Assembly: GCA_022820995.1 (NCBI GenBank)
Contig: JAJEEM010000014.1
Span: 1-33,731 of the forward strand
Origin: Gemmatimonadota bacterium
GTDB lineage: Bacteria > Gemmatimonadota > Gemmatimonadetes > Palauibacterales > Palauibacteraceae
Direction: 5' to 3'
DNA length: 33,731 nucleotides
Positions within the stretch are counted from its first letter, which is position 1. Each line of letters opens with the position of its first letter. Of this stretch, positions 24,684 through 31,268 are shown one piece after another. The notes below the pieces were generated by a model. That model made no database searches, had not been told where the DNA came from, and was given only the letters and a program-made list of their open reading frames with translations. Made by a program: the position numbers and the translations under genes.

Positions 24684-24706
24684 CTGGCGGGAGACCGTCT
24701 CGCCAG
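24684..24706. repeat. Imperfect inverted repeat between ImmA and the MmeI-like gene
   Basis: CTGGC and GCCAG at the ends, with an inner GAGA/TCTC pair, can form a nine-pair stem with a two-base bulge and a three-base loop. It lies in the 195-base gap between the two minus-strand genes. It may be a terminator, an attenuator or a second operator; no T-run supports termination. Confidence 0.3.
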
Positions 24707-24840
24707 CGGCAGTCAAGCTGCCCGCAAGCTATATGGGTCCATCGCTGTACCCCATCGTGCGTCCGCACGCCACCCCATCTGCTCCGGGCTCTTCGAGTCT
24801 GCTCACCGCTTGGCCCAACCCGGAACGGATACGGAACGCC

Positions 24841-25776
24841 TCAGCTCGGCAAATCTCCCGCGGGTGGCACGAAAACACGTGTCGTGTTGAGAGCGCTCAC
24901 AGGGTATAGCAGGATCAAGATGTTGTACGTGGTGTCGAACGCTTCGGCGATGCATTCGTGCGGTAGCCCATTCGAGTCGGTGAGCGGCAGCGACATCGGT
25001 CTGGTCATTCTGCGGCGAATGGGAACGACCGGCCAAAGAGGGTGGTCTGGTGTCACCGCTTCGATGGAGGGGCGACCGAAGCGAGCGAGGAACGAGGGAG
25101 AGGGCTCGATGCGTCGAACCGTCGCGCGCGGGCCGGTACTCTCGGCGACTTCAAGTCGGTTCAGAACAAGCACGAGACACGGTTTCGGGTTCGTGCGGGC
25201 GTACTCACGAACAGAGGCGTAAACCGACGCGCCGAATCTCCTGGCGAGTGTGATCGGTGTCTTGATCTCCAAGGGACAATCGGCCGCGTTGTCGGCGAAG
25301 GTGCGATCCTTGAACAGTAGAAAACGCGCGAAATTGTTGGCTTCACGTTCGAATTGATCCGCCACGGTCGGATCCAAGGTCTTGCGGCAATCCTGGAAGA
25401 ACCGGAACACCTTGCGATGCCAGGGAAGGTCGTGATGTCCCACCTCGTGCAGCTTGAGGAACGTCTGCTTGGCTTCCACAACGGTGTCGTCGATATGGAT
25501 GACTGCCGCGGCGGCATCGTAAACGCCGAACACCTTGCTTATCGCTGCTTTGATGCGGATGCCCGTATCGGCTGTCTTGCCCTTGACGTAGGAGATGATG
25601 GCAGCCGGGTCGAACGCACCTACCTGAGCAACGTGGACCTTAGCAGCGGAGAGGATATCGTTGACGGGGACCGGGAATTCGTTCCAAGCATCTGCGCGGT
25701 CGAGGAGTCGGCGGGCTTGCCCCTCGACCGCGCGGAGGTCCGCGGGGTCGAGGCTACTGTCGTCAGGTCGAATCAT
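24841..25776 (-). CDS. ImmA/IrrE-family metalloprotease
   Basis: A 311-residue protein with the ImmA/IrrE zinc-peptidase domain: HEVGH at 110-114 and the third-ligand region FEREANNFARFLL (Glu145). Such proteases cut a partner XRE-type repressor when triggered, as ImmA cleaves ImmR in ICEBs1 and IrrE/PprI cleaves DdrO. The C-terminal part (about 175-311) resembles the extra domain that may sense the trigger; it has no motif I can name. The gene overlaps the upstream XRE gene by 14 bases, which fits a protease-repressor pair. It is expected to relieve repression of the flanking genes. Confidence 0.9.
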   Translation of the reverse strand: MIRPDDSSLDPADLRAVEGQARRLLDRADAWNEFPVPVNDILSAAKVHVAQVGAFDPAAIISYVKGKTADTGIRIKAAISKVFGVYDAAAAVIHIDDTVVEAKQTFLKLHEVGHHDLPWHRKVFRFFQDCRKTLDPTVADQFEREANNFARFLLFKDRTFADNAADCPLEIKTPITLARRFGASVYASVREYARTNPKPCLVLVLNRLEVAESTGPRATVRRIEPSPSFLARFGRPSIEAVTPDHPLWPVVPIRRRMTRPMSLPLTDSNGLPHECIAEAFDTTYNILILLYPVSALNTTRVFVPPAGDLPS

Positions 25777-26128
25777 GGGTTCGTCCCTTCCCGCGTATGA
25801 ATTGAAGGAATCGTAGCAACTCCGATTCCTCTTCCGCCGTTAAGTTGTGCTCGGCGAAGGTCGCCGCGCGGCCGTGGCGGTCATCGTCCGCGCGTTGCGA
25901 GGAAGGCATGAGATAGCCTGCCCTGACCATCAGGTTCTCGAAGCTGATGGCGTAGATCTCGGCTAGGGAATGAAGGACGTTCGGGGAAGGTTTGCCAATC
26001 TTGTCGTTCTCGATTTGGCTGAGGTAGGCGTTCGAGACTCCCTTCTCCGTGGCCTCCTCTACTTCACGCAGGGTCATCTTCCGATCCGCACGAATGGAGG
26101 CAAGGTACTGTCCGAGTGTTGGTTTCAC
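25763..26128 (-). CDS. XRE-family transcriptional regulator
   Basis: A 121-residue DNA-binding protein with an N-terminal helix-turn-helix of the XRE/Cro type (about residues 4-62: LGQYLASIRADRKMTLREVEEATEKG, then YLSQIENDKIGKPSPN). The remaining 60 residues end with a charged helix (AEEESELLRFLQFIRGK). I chose GTG 26128 because GGAGGG lies seven bases upstream; an ATG at 26155 is upstream and lacks a good site. With the overlapping ImmA-like protease it forms a repressor-protease pair. The palindrome at 26217-26241 in the divergent promoter region is its probable operator. Confidence 0.9.
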   Translation of the reverse strand: MKPTLGQYLASIRADRKMTLREVEEATEKGVSNAYLSQIENDKIGKPSPNVLHSLAEIYAISFENLMVRAGYLMPSSQRADDDRHGRAATFAEHNLTAEEESELLRFLQFIRGKGRTHDST

Positions 26129-26191
26129 GCTGCATCCCTCCGAGGCAGAGCGCACGAATACGTCCTCTCCGACGGTGTCTCTCCGCTCTTC

Positions 26192-26220
26192 AGACTAGCT
26201 CCGACCCGAAGGAGGATCAA
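26192..26220 (-). promoter_or_regulatory. Possible promoter of the XRE-ImmA set
   Basis: On the minus strand TTGATC (26220-26215) and TAGTCT (26197-26192) are spaced by 17 bases, with 4/6 and 3/6 matches to the sigma-70 consensus. The -35 box is overlapped by the palindrome, so the regulator could repress its own gene. Confidence 0.35.
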
Positions 26221-26241
26221 GCATGCTCGACCGATGCTTGA
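26217..26241. promoter_or_regulatory. Palindromic operator candidate
   Basis: TCAAGCAT (26217-26224) and ATGCTTGA (26234-26241) are exact inverse copies with a nine-base spacer. The site lies between the divergent XRE and ubiquitin-like operons and overlaps -35 elements on both strands. This is a typical place and shape for an XRE dimer to bind. It is seen only once in the window. Confidence 0.6.
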
Positions 26242-26266
26242 CATAACAAGCGCGCTCGTTCAGATT
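26238..26266 (+). promoter_or_regulatory. Promoter candidate for the ubiquitin-like operon
   Basis: A perfect -35 consensus TTGACA (26238-26243) overlaps the right arm of the palindrome; a weak -10 (CAGATT, 26261-26266) lies 17 bases further. The predicted transcript has a leader of about 135 bases, which contains a GC-rich hairpin (26359-26378). Confidence 0.45.
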
Positions 26267-26358
26267 AGCGACCGCTTCTGGTGGCCCATATGCCTCAGCG
26301 CGGGAAAGCGTTCATGAGGAGGAGGGCCGCCAGGTTGCTTCGAGATTCTTGAACGTAG

Positions 26359-26378
26359 CCCGGGGCGGTGAGCCCGGG
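26359..26378 (+). repeat. GC hairpin/direct repeat in the leader of the ubiquitin-like operon
   Basis: The unit AGCCCGGGGCG occurs twice (26357 and 26371) in tandem. Its CCCGGG cores (26359-26364 and 26373-26378) can pair as a six-base stem with an eight-base loop. It lies 31 bases before the first start codon. A role in mRNA stability or attenuation is possible; there is no T-run. Confidence 0.35.
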
Positions 26379-26408
26379 GCGAGAACGACCATCTCAGGGA
26401 GGTGACTA

Positions 26409-27023
26409 GTGTCGCTGCTGAAGATTGGAAGGGTGTCGGAAGCGGGGGAGCATGGCTGGGGTGTGGAGCTGTTCAGCGAAGACGACGCCCTGCTGCGAAG
26501 CCAGAAGGGCTTGACACGGGACGAAGCGACGTCTGCGGCGGAGACCTTGAAGTCCGAGGGGCCGGGGGCGCCGATCTTGGAGGACGGCAAGGTGCCGCCG
26601 GGCAAGGTGGCCTGGATGATCGACAAGGCGCGGGGGGGCTGGGCGGTTCGGTTCACTCCGGTGACCACGACCTCGTTCGAGTTGCTCCTCAAGCTGGAGG
26701 CCGAGGACGAGCCGCAAAAGGTGGTAGTAGAGGCGATCGAGCTGGTCAAAAAGTGCCTCGCTGATGCTGAGATCGCGTGGGCGCCGCCGATCGCGATCAA
26801 GATCGACGGCGAGCAACATGATGCGCCGGAAAACCCGATGTCGGCGGATGACATTCTGCGCTTGGGCGGTCTCGATCCCGACAGCAACTACCTCGTTCAA
26901 ATCAAGGACGGCGAGAGGATCAAGTACGACGGGGACGGTGAGCAGCTGATCCTCCTGTACGAGGGAGCGGCGTTCGTTGGCCACTACACCGGGCCGAAGG
27001 GCGTTTCGCAACTCGACAGATAA
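26409..27023 (+). CDS. Multiubiquitin-domain protein (ubiquitin-like modifier)
   Basis: The putative modifier protein of a prokaryotic ubiquitin-like conjugation system, 204 residues. The C-terminal part (about 128-193) matches the Multiubiquitin beta-grasp domain: IAIKIDGEQ, ADDILRLGGLDPDSNYLV, GEQLILLYEGAAFVGHYTG. Only one such domain is present. The first 125 residues form two alpha/beta segments that resemble each other weakly (WGVELFSEDD..., WAVRFTPVTT..., each followed by a helix); I do not recognise them. The protein ends PKGVSQLDR, without the terminal Gly-Gly of ubiquitin, so a processed or different attachment residue would be needed. Start GTG 26409 has the strong site AGGGAGGTG just upstream. 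It is first of three close genes. Confidence 0.8.
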   Translation: MSLLKIGRVSEAGEHGWGVELFSEDDALLRSQKGLTRDEATSAAETLKSEGPGAPILEDGKVPPGKVAWMIDKARGGWAVRFTPVTTTSFELLLKLEAEDEPQKVVVEAIELVKKCLADAEIAWAPPIAIKIDGEQHDAPENPMSADDILRLGGLDPDSNYLVQIKDGERIKYDGDGEQLILLYEGAAFVGHYTGPKGVSQLDR

Positions 27024-27035
27024 CAGGAGGACCCG

Positions 27036-27419
27036 ATGCTCGTCGGAGGAGCGCTCTTCGCAAAGCAGCTGCGGGCCGCCGGAATGAAGGTCGAGGAGTT
27101 GGGCAACGATCACATCATGATCCCAGCGTACTGTGTCCCCGCGGGTAGCTACGCGGGGTTGAAGGTGGACATCGGCATCGTCGTACCGTCCGACTTTCCG
27201 CTGTCGCCACCGGGCGGCCCGCACGTTCACAAACTGATCCACCCGAACAACCCGAACGGTCCCCATCCTCACGGGCACGTCCATGCGAGCGCAAACCACA
27301 GCGTCCACTTCAGAGACGGCTGGCAGTATTGGAGCAGGCCGCACCCGAACTGGACGCAGGGCGCAAGGAACGCGACACGGTACATGGAGCACGTACGGAT
27401 ACTTTGGGAGAGCCAGTGA
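27036..27419 (+). CDS. E2-like protein (Prok-E2_E family), no canonical catalytic Cys
   Basis: A 127-residue protein of the bacterial E2/UBC superfamily. E2 features are visible: a Pro-rich turn DFPLSPP (53-59), HPN (69-71), and the family-specific GWQYWSRPHPNW (95-106) followed by an amphipathic helix TRYMEHVRILW. Where classical E2 enzymes have the active Cys, about 8-12 residues after HPN, this protein has only His and Gly (HPHGHVH); its one Cys is residue 33, ahead of the flap. It is therefore either inactive as a thioester carrier or uses another residue. ATG 27036 has AGGAGG seven bases upstream, and is 12 bases after the modifier gene. The stop overlaps the next start by GTGA. Confidence 0.78.
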   Translation: MLVGGALFAKQLRAAGMKVEELGNDHIMIPAYCVPAGSYAGLKVDIGIVVPSDFPLSPPGGPHVHKLIHPNNPNGPHPHGHVHASANHSVHFRDGWQYWSRPHPNWTQGARNATRYMEHVRILWESQ

Positions 27420-28924
27420 GTTCGGTCGACTACAGCGTGGTGATGACGTCAGAGGTCGCTGCTGCATTGAGACAGCATCTCCTGCAACACATCAGGAAGG
27501 GGAAGCATCAGGAGGACCTCTGTTTCGCGTTGTGGAAGCCGAGCACCGGAAAGACGCGAACAACCGCAGTGTTGGAAGAGGTTGTGCTTCCGGTCGCGAA
27601 CGAAAGGCGGCTGCATGGCGGCGCGAGCTTCCTGCCGAACTACCTAGACCGAGTGGCGGAGGCTGCGATGTCGAGGAACGCCGGCATCGCGTTACTGCAC
27701 AACCACTTCACTCCGGGCTGGCAGGGAATGAGCGCCGAGGACGTAGACACGGAGCGAAGCACGGCGCCGTCAATCCTCGGGGAAACAGGCCTGCCGCTAA
27801 TCGGCCTCACCATGGGTACAAATGGAGCACTCAGTGCGCGTTTCTGGACCCGGGTCGGGCGACGGGAGTACGAGCCGCGCTGGTGTGGGAGCGTTCGCGT
27901 GGTCGGGGACGACTTCGACGTAACGTTCATGGAGGAGCTGGCACCCACGCCGAGGTTCAAGGAGATGCTGAAGAGGACCTACTCGGCATGGGGCGAGGAG
28001 AAGCAACACACACTCGCACGGCTGCACTGCGGTGTGGTTGGGGTCGGAAGCGTGGGGGCGATCATAGCAGAAGGCTTGGCTCGAATGGGTGTTGAGACCA
28101 TCAGCCTGATCGACTTCGACACGGTGGAGGAACACAACCTGGATCGGCTTCTCCACGCGGACGTGAACGACATCGGTAGCTTCAAGGTGGACGTGGCGGG
28201 CGAGCACATGCGCAGGCACGCGACGGCCGACGATCCGGACGTAAGGCTGCACCGGAAATCGGTGACAAGGGCGGACGGCCTAAGGGCAGCGCTGGATTGT
28301 GACGTGCTATTCAGCTGCGTGGATCGGCCTTGGCCGAGACAGGTGCTGAACATGATTGCGTTCGCACACCACATCCCCGTCGTAGACGGAGGCGTGCACG
28401 TCCGCGTAAAGCCGGACGGATCCATACGAGGAGCCGAGTGGGGCGCACACGTCGCGATACCGGGGAGGGCGTGTCTCGAATGTCTCGGTCAGTTCGACCC
28501 GGCGAACGTCACGCTAGAACGGCAAGGTCTGCTTGATGATCCGGCCTACATCGAGCGGCTTCCCGAAGATCACGAGTTGCGAAGGAACGAGAACGTGTTC
28601 GGGTTCGCGCTATCCGCGAGCGGGATGATGATCTGTCAGTTTCTGAGCATGGTCGTGCGACCTGTCGGGATTGGTAATCCGGGGGCCCAGACCTATCACT
28701 TCGCAACCGGGATGATGGACAGCGACCTACGTGCCGCGTGTACTGCCGTGTGCCTGTACTACGAGCACATGGGCACGGGTGACCGCTTTCCATTTCCCGT
28801 GGTCGAGACCGACGAAACGAACCTCGAGCTGAACGTTGGGCCGGTACCGTGGTGGGCGAAGTGGCGTCGTAAGGTAATGGCTTGGGGAAGAGCTGTTTCC
28901 AATGCGCTGAAAGGCTCTGGATGA
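27416..28924 (+). CDS. JAB (MPN) isopeptidase-E1 (ThiF-type) fusion protein
   Basis: A 502-residue fusion of a JAB/JAMM metalloprotease (about 1-150) and a ubiquitin-activating-type adenylyltransferase (about 200-440). JAMM residues: Glu54/55, His95-x-His97, Ser106 and Asp109. E1 residues: GVGSVG (209-214), the Asp pair DFD (233-235), Asn241/Arg244 in NLDRLL, Lys257, and CLEC (353-356), where a thioester-forming or zinc-binding cysteine may sit. In eukaryotic terms one chain would mature or remove the modifier and also activate it. The start GTG 27416 overlaps the E2 stop and has GGAGAG upstream, so the three genes are translationally linked. The two tryptophans near the end (479-480) sit in a hydrophobic, basic tail. 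No CD-NTase is present, so it is not a CBASS operon. Confidence 0.88.
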   Translation: MSSVDYSVVMTSEVAAALRQHLLQHIRKGKHQEDLCFALWKPSTGKTRTTAVLEEVVLPVANERRLHGGASFLPNYLDRVAEAAMSRNAGIALLHNHFTPGWQGMSAEDVDTERSTAPSILGETGLPLIGLTMGTNGALSARFWTRVGRREYEPRWCGSVRVVGDDFDVTFMEELAPTPRFKEMLKRTYSAWGEEKQHTLARLHCGVVGVGSVGAIIAEGLARMGVETISLIDFDTVEEHNLDRLLHADVNDIGSFKVDVAGEHMRRHATADDPDVRLHRKSVTRADGLRAALDCDVLFSCVDRPWPRQVLNMIAFAHHIPVVDGGVHVRVKPDGSIRGAEWGAHVAIPGRACLECLGQFDPANVTLERQGLLDDPAYIERLPEDHELRRNENVFGFALSASGMMICQFLSMVVRPVGIGNPGAQTYHFATGMMDSDLRAACTAVCLYYEHMGTGDRFPFPVVETDETNLELNVGPVPWWAKWRRKVMAWGRAVSNALKGSG

Positions 28925-29017
28925 ATAGCGAGTGTACAAGTTGTCCACATACAGTAATCACCTGACACCCGGCCTCGAGGTCGGCGCCTCAAGCTGGACC
29001 GGACCGTGCCGTCTCTC

Positions 29018-29644
29018 TCAAGTTCCCGATCCATACGGTGAGTCCAAAGACAACCCGACCCTAGGACACACCTCCCCCATGTAGCACTCCCCACACTCCG
29101 GCGCCCGCCCGGCGTGACACCACTTCGTCCCGAGATGCCATGCCGGCCAGTCGAGTTCCCCCGGCCACTCCGGACTGAGCTCGCGAGCGCGCAGCTGGAG
29201 CCGGAGTCCCTGCTTGTCCCTGGTCGAGCGTAGCTGGCTGTGTTCGAGCCTGTCGAGGAGGCCCAGCCGCTCGAACACCCGCAGGACGTGGGTGTCGACC
29301 GCAATGTCGGGCATGGGCGTCGCGAGTCCGATGTGGAAATCGCGAATCAGGATGTTCACGGCCATGTTGGCGATCTTCGGGCCCACACCATCGAAGGCCA
29401 GGAACCGTCTGGCCACGGCAGCGCCGCTGCTCCCGTCGGCCCAGATACGCGAGGCGTCCCCGCCGTACCTGTCCGCGATGTGCCGGAGGGCCGCCGGAAG
29501 CAATCGTGCCATCCGTCGTGGCCAGCACGAACGCGGATAACGCTCGAGGCTGTCCACGACGTCGCGCGCGGCGGGCTCGACGGAATCCCAGGAATCCCGC
29601 AACACCGAAAAGGGGAGAGGCTTGCGGGCAGAGGACCACCTCAA
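29018..29644 (-). CDS. HhH-type DNA glycosylase (endonuclease III-like), N-terminus short
   Basis: A 208-residue protein with the endonuclease III core: helix-hairpin-helix FDGVGPKIANMAV with the catalytic-type Lys90, then VDTHVLRVFERLGL with Asp117, and an iron-sulfur loop C176-x7-C184-x2-C187-x5-C193. The usual N-terminal helix around the LLSAQTTD motif is not in this frame. The region upstream in the next frame (29600-29690) reads a hydrophobic FEVVLCPQ stretch that could be the missing part, so a frameshift is possible. The start is a TTG at 29644 without a clear ribosome site. It converges on the JAB-E1 gene. Base-excision repair or a nuclease role in defence are both possible. Confidence 0.65.
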   Translation of the reverse strand: MRWSSARKPLPFSVLRDSWDSVEPAARDVVDSLERYPRSCWPRRMARLLPAALRHIADRYGGDASRIWADGSSGAAVARRFLAFDGVGPKIANMAVNILIRDFHIGLATPMPDIAVDTHVLRVFERLGLLDRLEHSQLRSTRDKQGLRLQLRARELSPEWPGELDWPAWHLGTKWCHAGRAPECGECYMGEVCPRVGLSLDSPYGSGT

Positions 29645-29754
29645 ACAGCGGGAGAGTCACCTTGCGGTCGCGGAAATCCTGATGGTAGATGGGTCCTCAG
29701 CAGGTGGGCCAAGTCGCGTTCACGATGTTTGCGATGGCCCGAAGGGGGGCAACG

Positions 29755-30018
29755 ATGGGCAAGTACTACGGCGAGGGCGGCGTGTACGGCGGCCTTGGTG
29801 GCTACATGACAAAATGGGTCGCCGTCTGGATCTTCGCGGTTGGCGGTGGAGCGTTGGTCTTATTCGCGATCGTCGGGTTTCTGACAAACTTTGCGGAGGC
29901 GCCCGTGCTGCTCGGGCAAGGGCTGGTCGGGTTATTTCTTGCGCTGATCGTCAAGAGCATCCCAACGCGGGAACCGCCCCGCCCCGAGCCGGAGGAGGAG
30001 GAACCCCCGACCGGGTGA
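29755..30018 (+). CDS. Small membrane protein, two hydrophobic segments
   Basis: An 87-residue protein with ATG 29755 and AAGGGGGG five bases upstream. A Gly/Tyr-rich N-terminus (YYGEGGVYGGLGGY) is followed by two membrane segments (about residues 21-45 and 48-70) and an acidic, Pro-rich tail (EPEEEEPPTG). Earlier in-frame starts (29689, 29725) are possible. I do not recognise a family. It lies 99 bases before the HEPN-motif gene on the same strand and may be its membrane partner. Confidence 0.5.
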   Translation: MGKYYGEGGVYGGLGGYMTKWVAVWIFAVGGGALVLFAIVGFLTNFAEAPVLLGQGLVGLFLALIVKSIPTREPPRPEPEEEEPPTG

Positions 30019-30117
30019 ACCGCCCCGAGACCGGGCCAGCCGTCCCGCGTCGCCAGTCGGCGGGCGTGCGTGCTTCCAAACCTGGCCGCATTCCGAAAGC
30101 TCCAGGAGGACATCAGA

Positions 30118-30756
30118 ATGAGTGCGTACCGAGATTACGTAAGCGACTTTCCTCGCCGATGTTCCGTACTGCTCGAGCGGCTTCGTCTCCCGGCGCGCGG
30201 TATTGGTCTAGGAGTGACCCACCTTCTCTCGATTACGACCGTCGGACTGATCGTTCCCCACGAGCGACTCAGGCGACTCAACGACGAAAGCCAAACCGAG
30301 CATCCGTCGGGTGATCGCCGCCGCTACAAGGAGGCGGCTTCGCAGTACGACAGACTCCTTGAGGAATACTTCCTTTCGTCTCCACTCTCGCCCGACGGGC
30401 CTCAACTCTTGTCCAGCGGGGCATCGACGTGGCGGAAGGGCAAGATCAAAAGCGTTAAACCACACGCACCGAACTTCGATCAGGTGTTCGCAACTGCCAA
30501 GCCCGTGGAAGACGACGTCAAGGTCGGAACTATGATAGGGATCATGCGCAACGCCTTGGCACACGGCAACATCGTGACCGGCGGCCGGGAGATTCACGAC
30601 ATCATGTTCCTCTCCAGGGACGAATATCCTGCCTTCCGTTTCGTCGCCGTTGAGCCGGAAGACCTCCGCACGTTCATGACGAACTACTTCGAGTTTCTCC
30701 GCCACCTGGACTTGGGCCGTGGACGACTGGTCGATGACGCACCCGAAGCCGCCTAG
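30118..30756 (+). CDS. HEPN-motif protein (pEK499-p136-like)
   Basis: A 212-residue helical protein with R144-N-A-L-A-H149 in the context GIMRNALAHGNI, which matches the HEPN family typified by plasmid pEK499 protein p136, with its R-N-x3-H catalytic motif. HEPN proteins of this sort are RNase toxins or effectors in many defence and toxin-antitoxin systems. ATG 30118 has AGGAGG eight bases upstream. The gene sits just before an overlapping gene cut by the IS21 element. A partner antitoxin is not obvious: the upstream small membrane protein is a candidate. Activity is inferred from the motif. Confidence 0.65.
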   Translation: MSAYRDYVSDFPRRCSVLLERLRLPARGIGLGVTHLLSITTVGLIVPHERLRRLNDESQTEHPSGDRRRYKEAASQYDRLLEEYFLSSPLSPDGPQLLSSGASTWRKGKIKSVKPHAPNFDQVFATAKPVEDDVKVGTMIGIMRNALAHGNIVTGGREIHDIMFLSRDEYPAFRFVAVEPEDLRTFMTNYFEFLRHLDLGRGRLVDDAPEAA

Positions 30757-31153
30757 GATCGGCTTCTATCCCGCCTGCGGTCGCGACGTGGAGGCGTCTG
30801 CGGCGATTCTCGCCCCCTTTGTCGACCGGATCCTGTTCTGCGACATCAACAAGCAGCTGGGCCGGGACTGGAACCAGCTGAAGAGCACCCTTCCCCCAGC
30901 CCCTGCGGTCGATTTCAGACGGTGCGACGCGCGCGACGCGCTCGTGGGCATACCGCGAATCAGCGTCGCGTTTCACCGAAAGGACAGCCAAGGCGAAGGC
31001 GGTAGCGCGCTCAGCATCTTCAGGGGCCGCTTGGCGGGGACGATCCTCGACCGGTTCCCTGCAGAGGGAGGGCTTCCATGCGGATTCCGACGCATGCCGA
31101 TCACTGATTCCGATCCATGCCGATCACCGATTCCAGTGCATGCCGATCAGTGA
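30734..31153 (+). pseudogene. Unrecognised gene truncated by the IS21 element
   Basis: The frame starts at ATG 30734, overlapping the end of the HEPN gene by 23 bases, and runs as host sequence to 31078. After that it enters the left end of the IS21 element and stops at 31153. The remaining 115 or so residues begin PRIGFYPACGRDVEA and continue with ILFCDIN and RDALVGI, which suggests a Rossmann-like or methyltransferase-like fold without proof. The missing 3' part should lie beyond the right end of the element, outside the window. The final 25 residues come from the element. Confidence 0.55.
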
Positions 31154-31172
31154 TTCCGGCGCATGCCGATCA
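31093..31172 (+). repeat. Four 11-bp repeats at the left end of IS21
   Basis: CATGCCGATCA occurs at 31093, 31116, 31139 and 31162, exactly 23 bases apart. Multiple terminal repeats of this kind are the transposase-binding sites of IS21 elements. A matching inverse copy (TGATCGGCATG) lies at 33664-33674 at the right end, along with weaker ones further out. Confidence 0.75.
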
Positions 31173-31268
31173 CCCCCTGGAGTGAGCAAGTAGCGGTGCT
31201 GGAGAACCTGCTGTAGCGGCCCCCTTTTCCCTTCTCGCGGAAGGTCCCCGCAGACGAGGAGGGAGAGG

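Noticed and set aside
20831..26128. BREX or DISARM system around the methyltransferase
   Set aside because: The methyltransferase carries its own D-x9-E-x-K nuclease site and MmeI-like recognition region, and no PglZ, BrxC, DrmA or DrmB-like gene is present.
26409..28924. CBASS type II operon
   Set aside because: An E1, E2-like and JAB are present, but no CD-NTase or effector lies next to them, and the fusion order (JAB-E1) differs from Cap2/Cap3.
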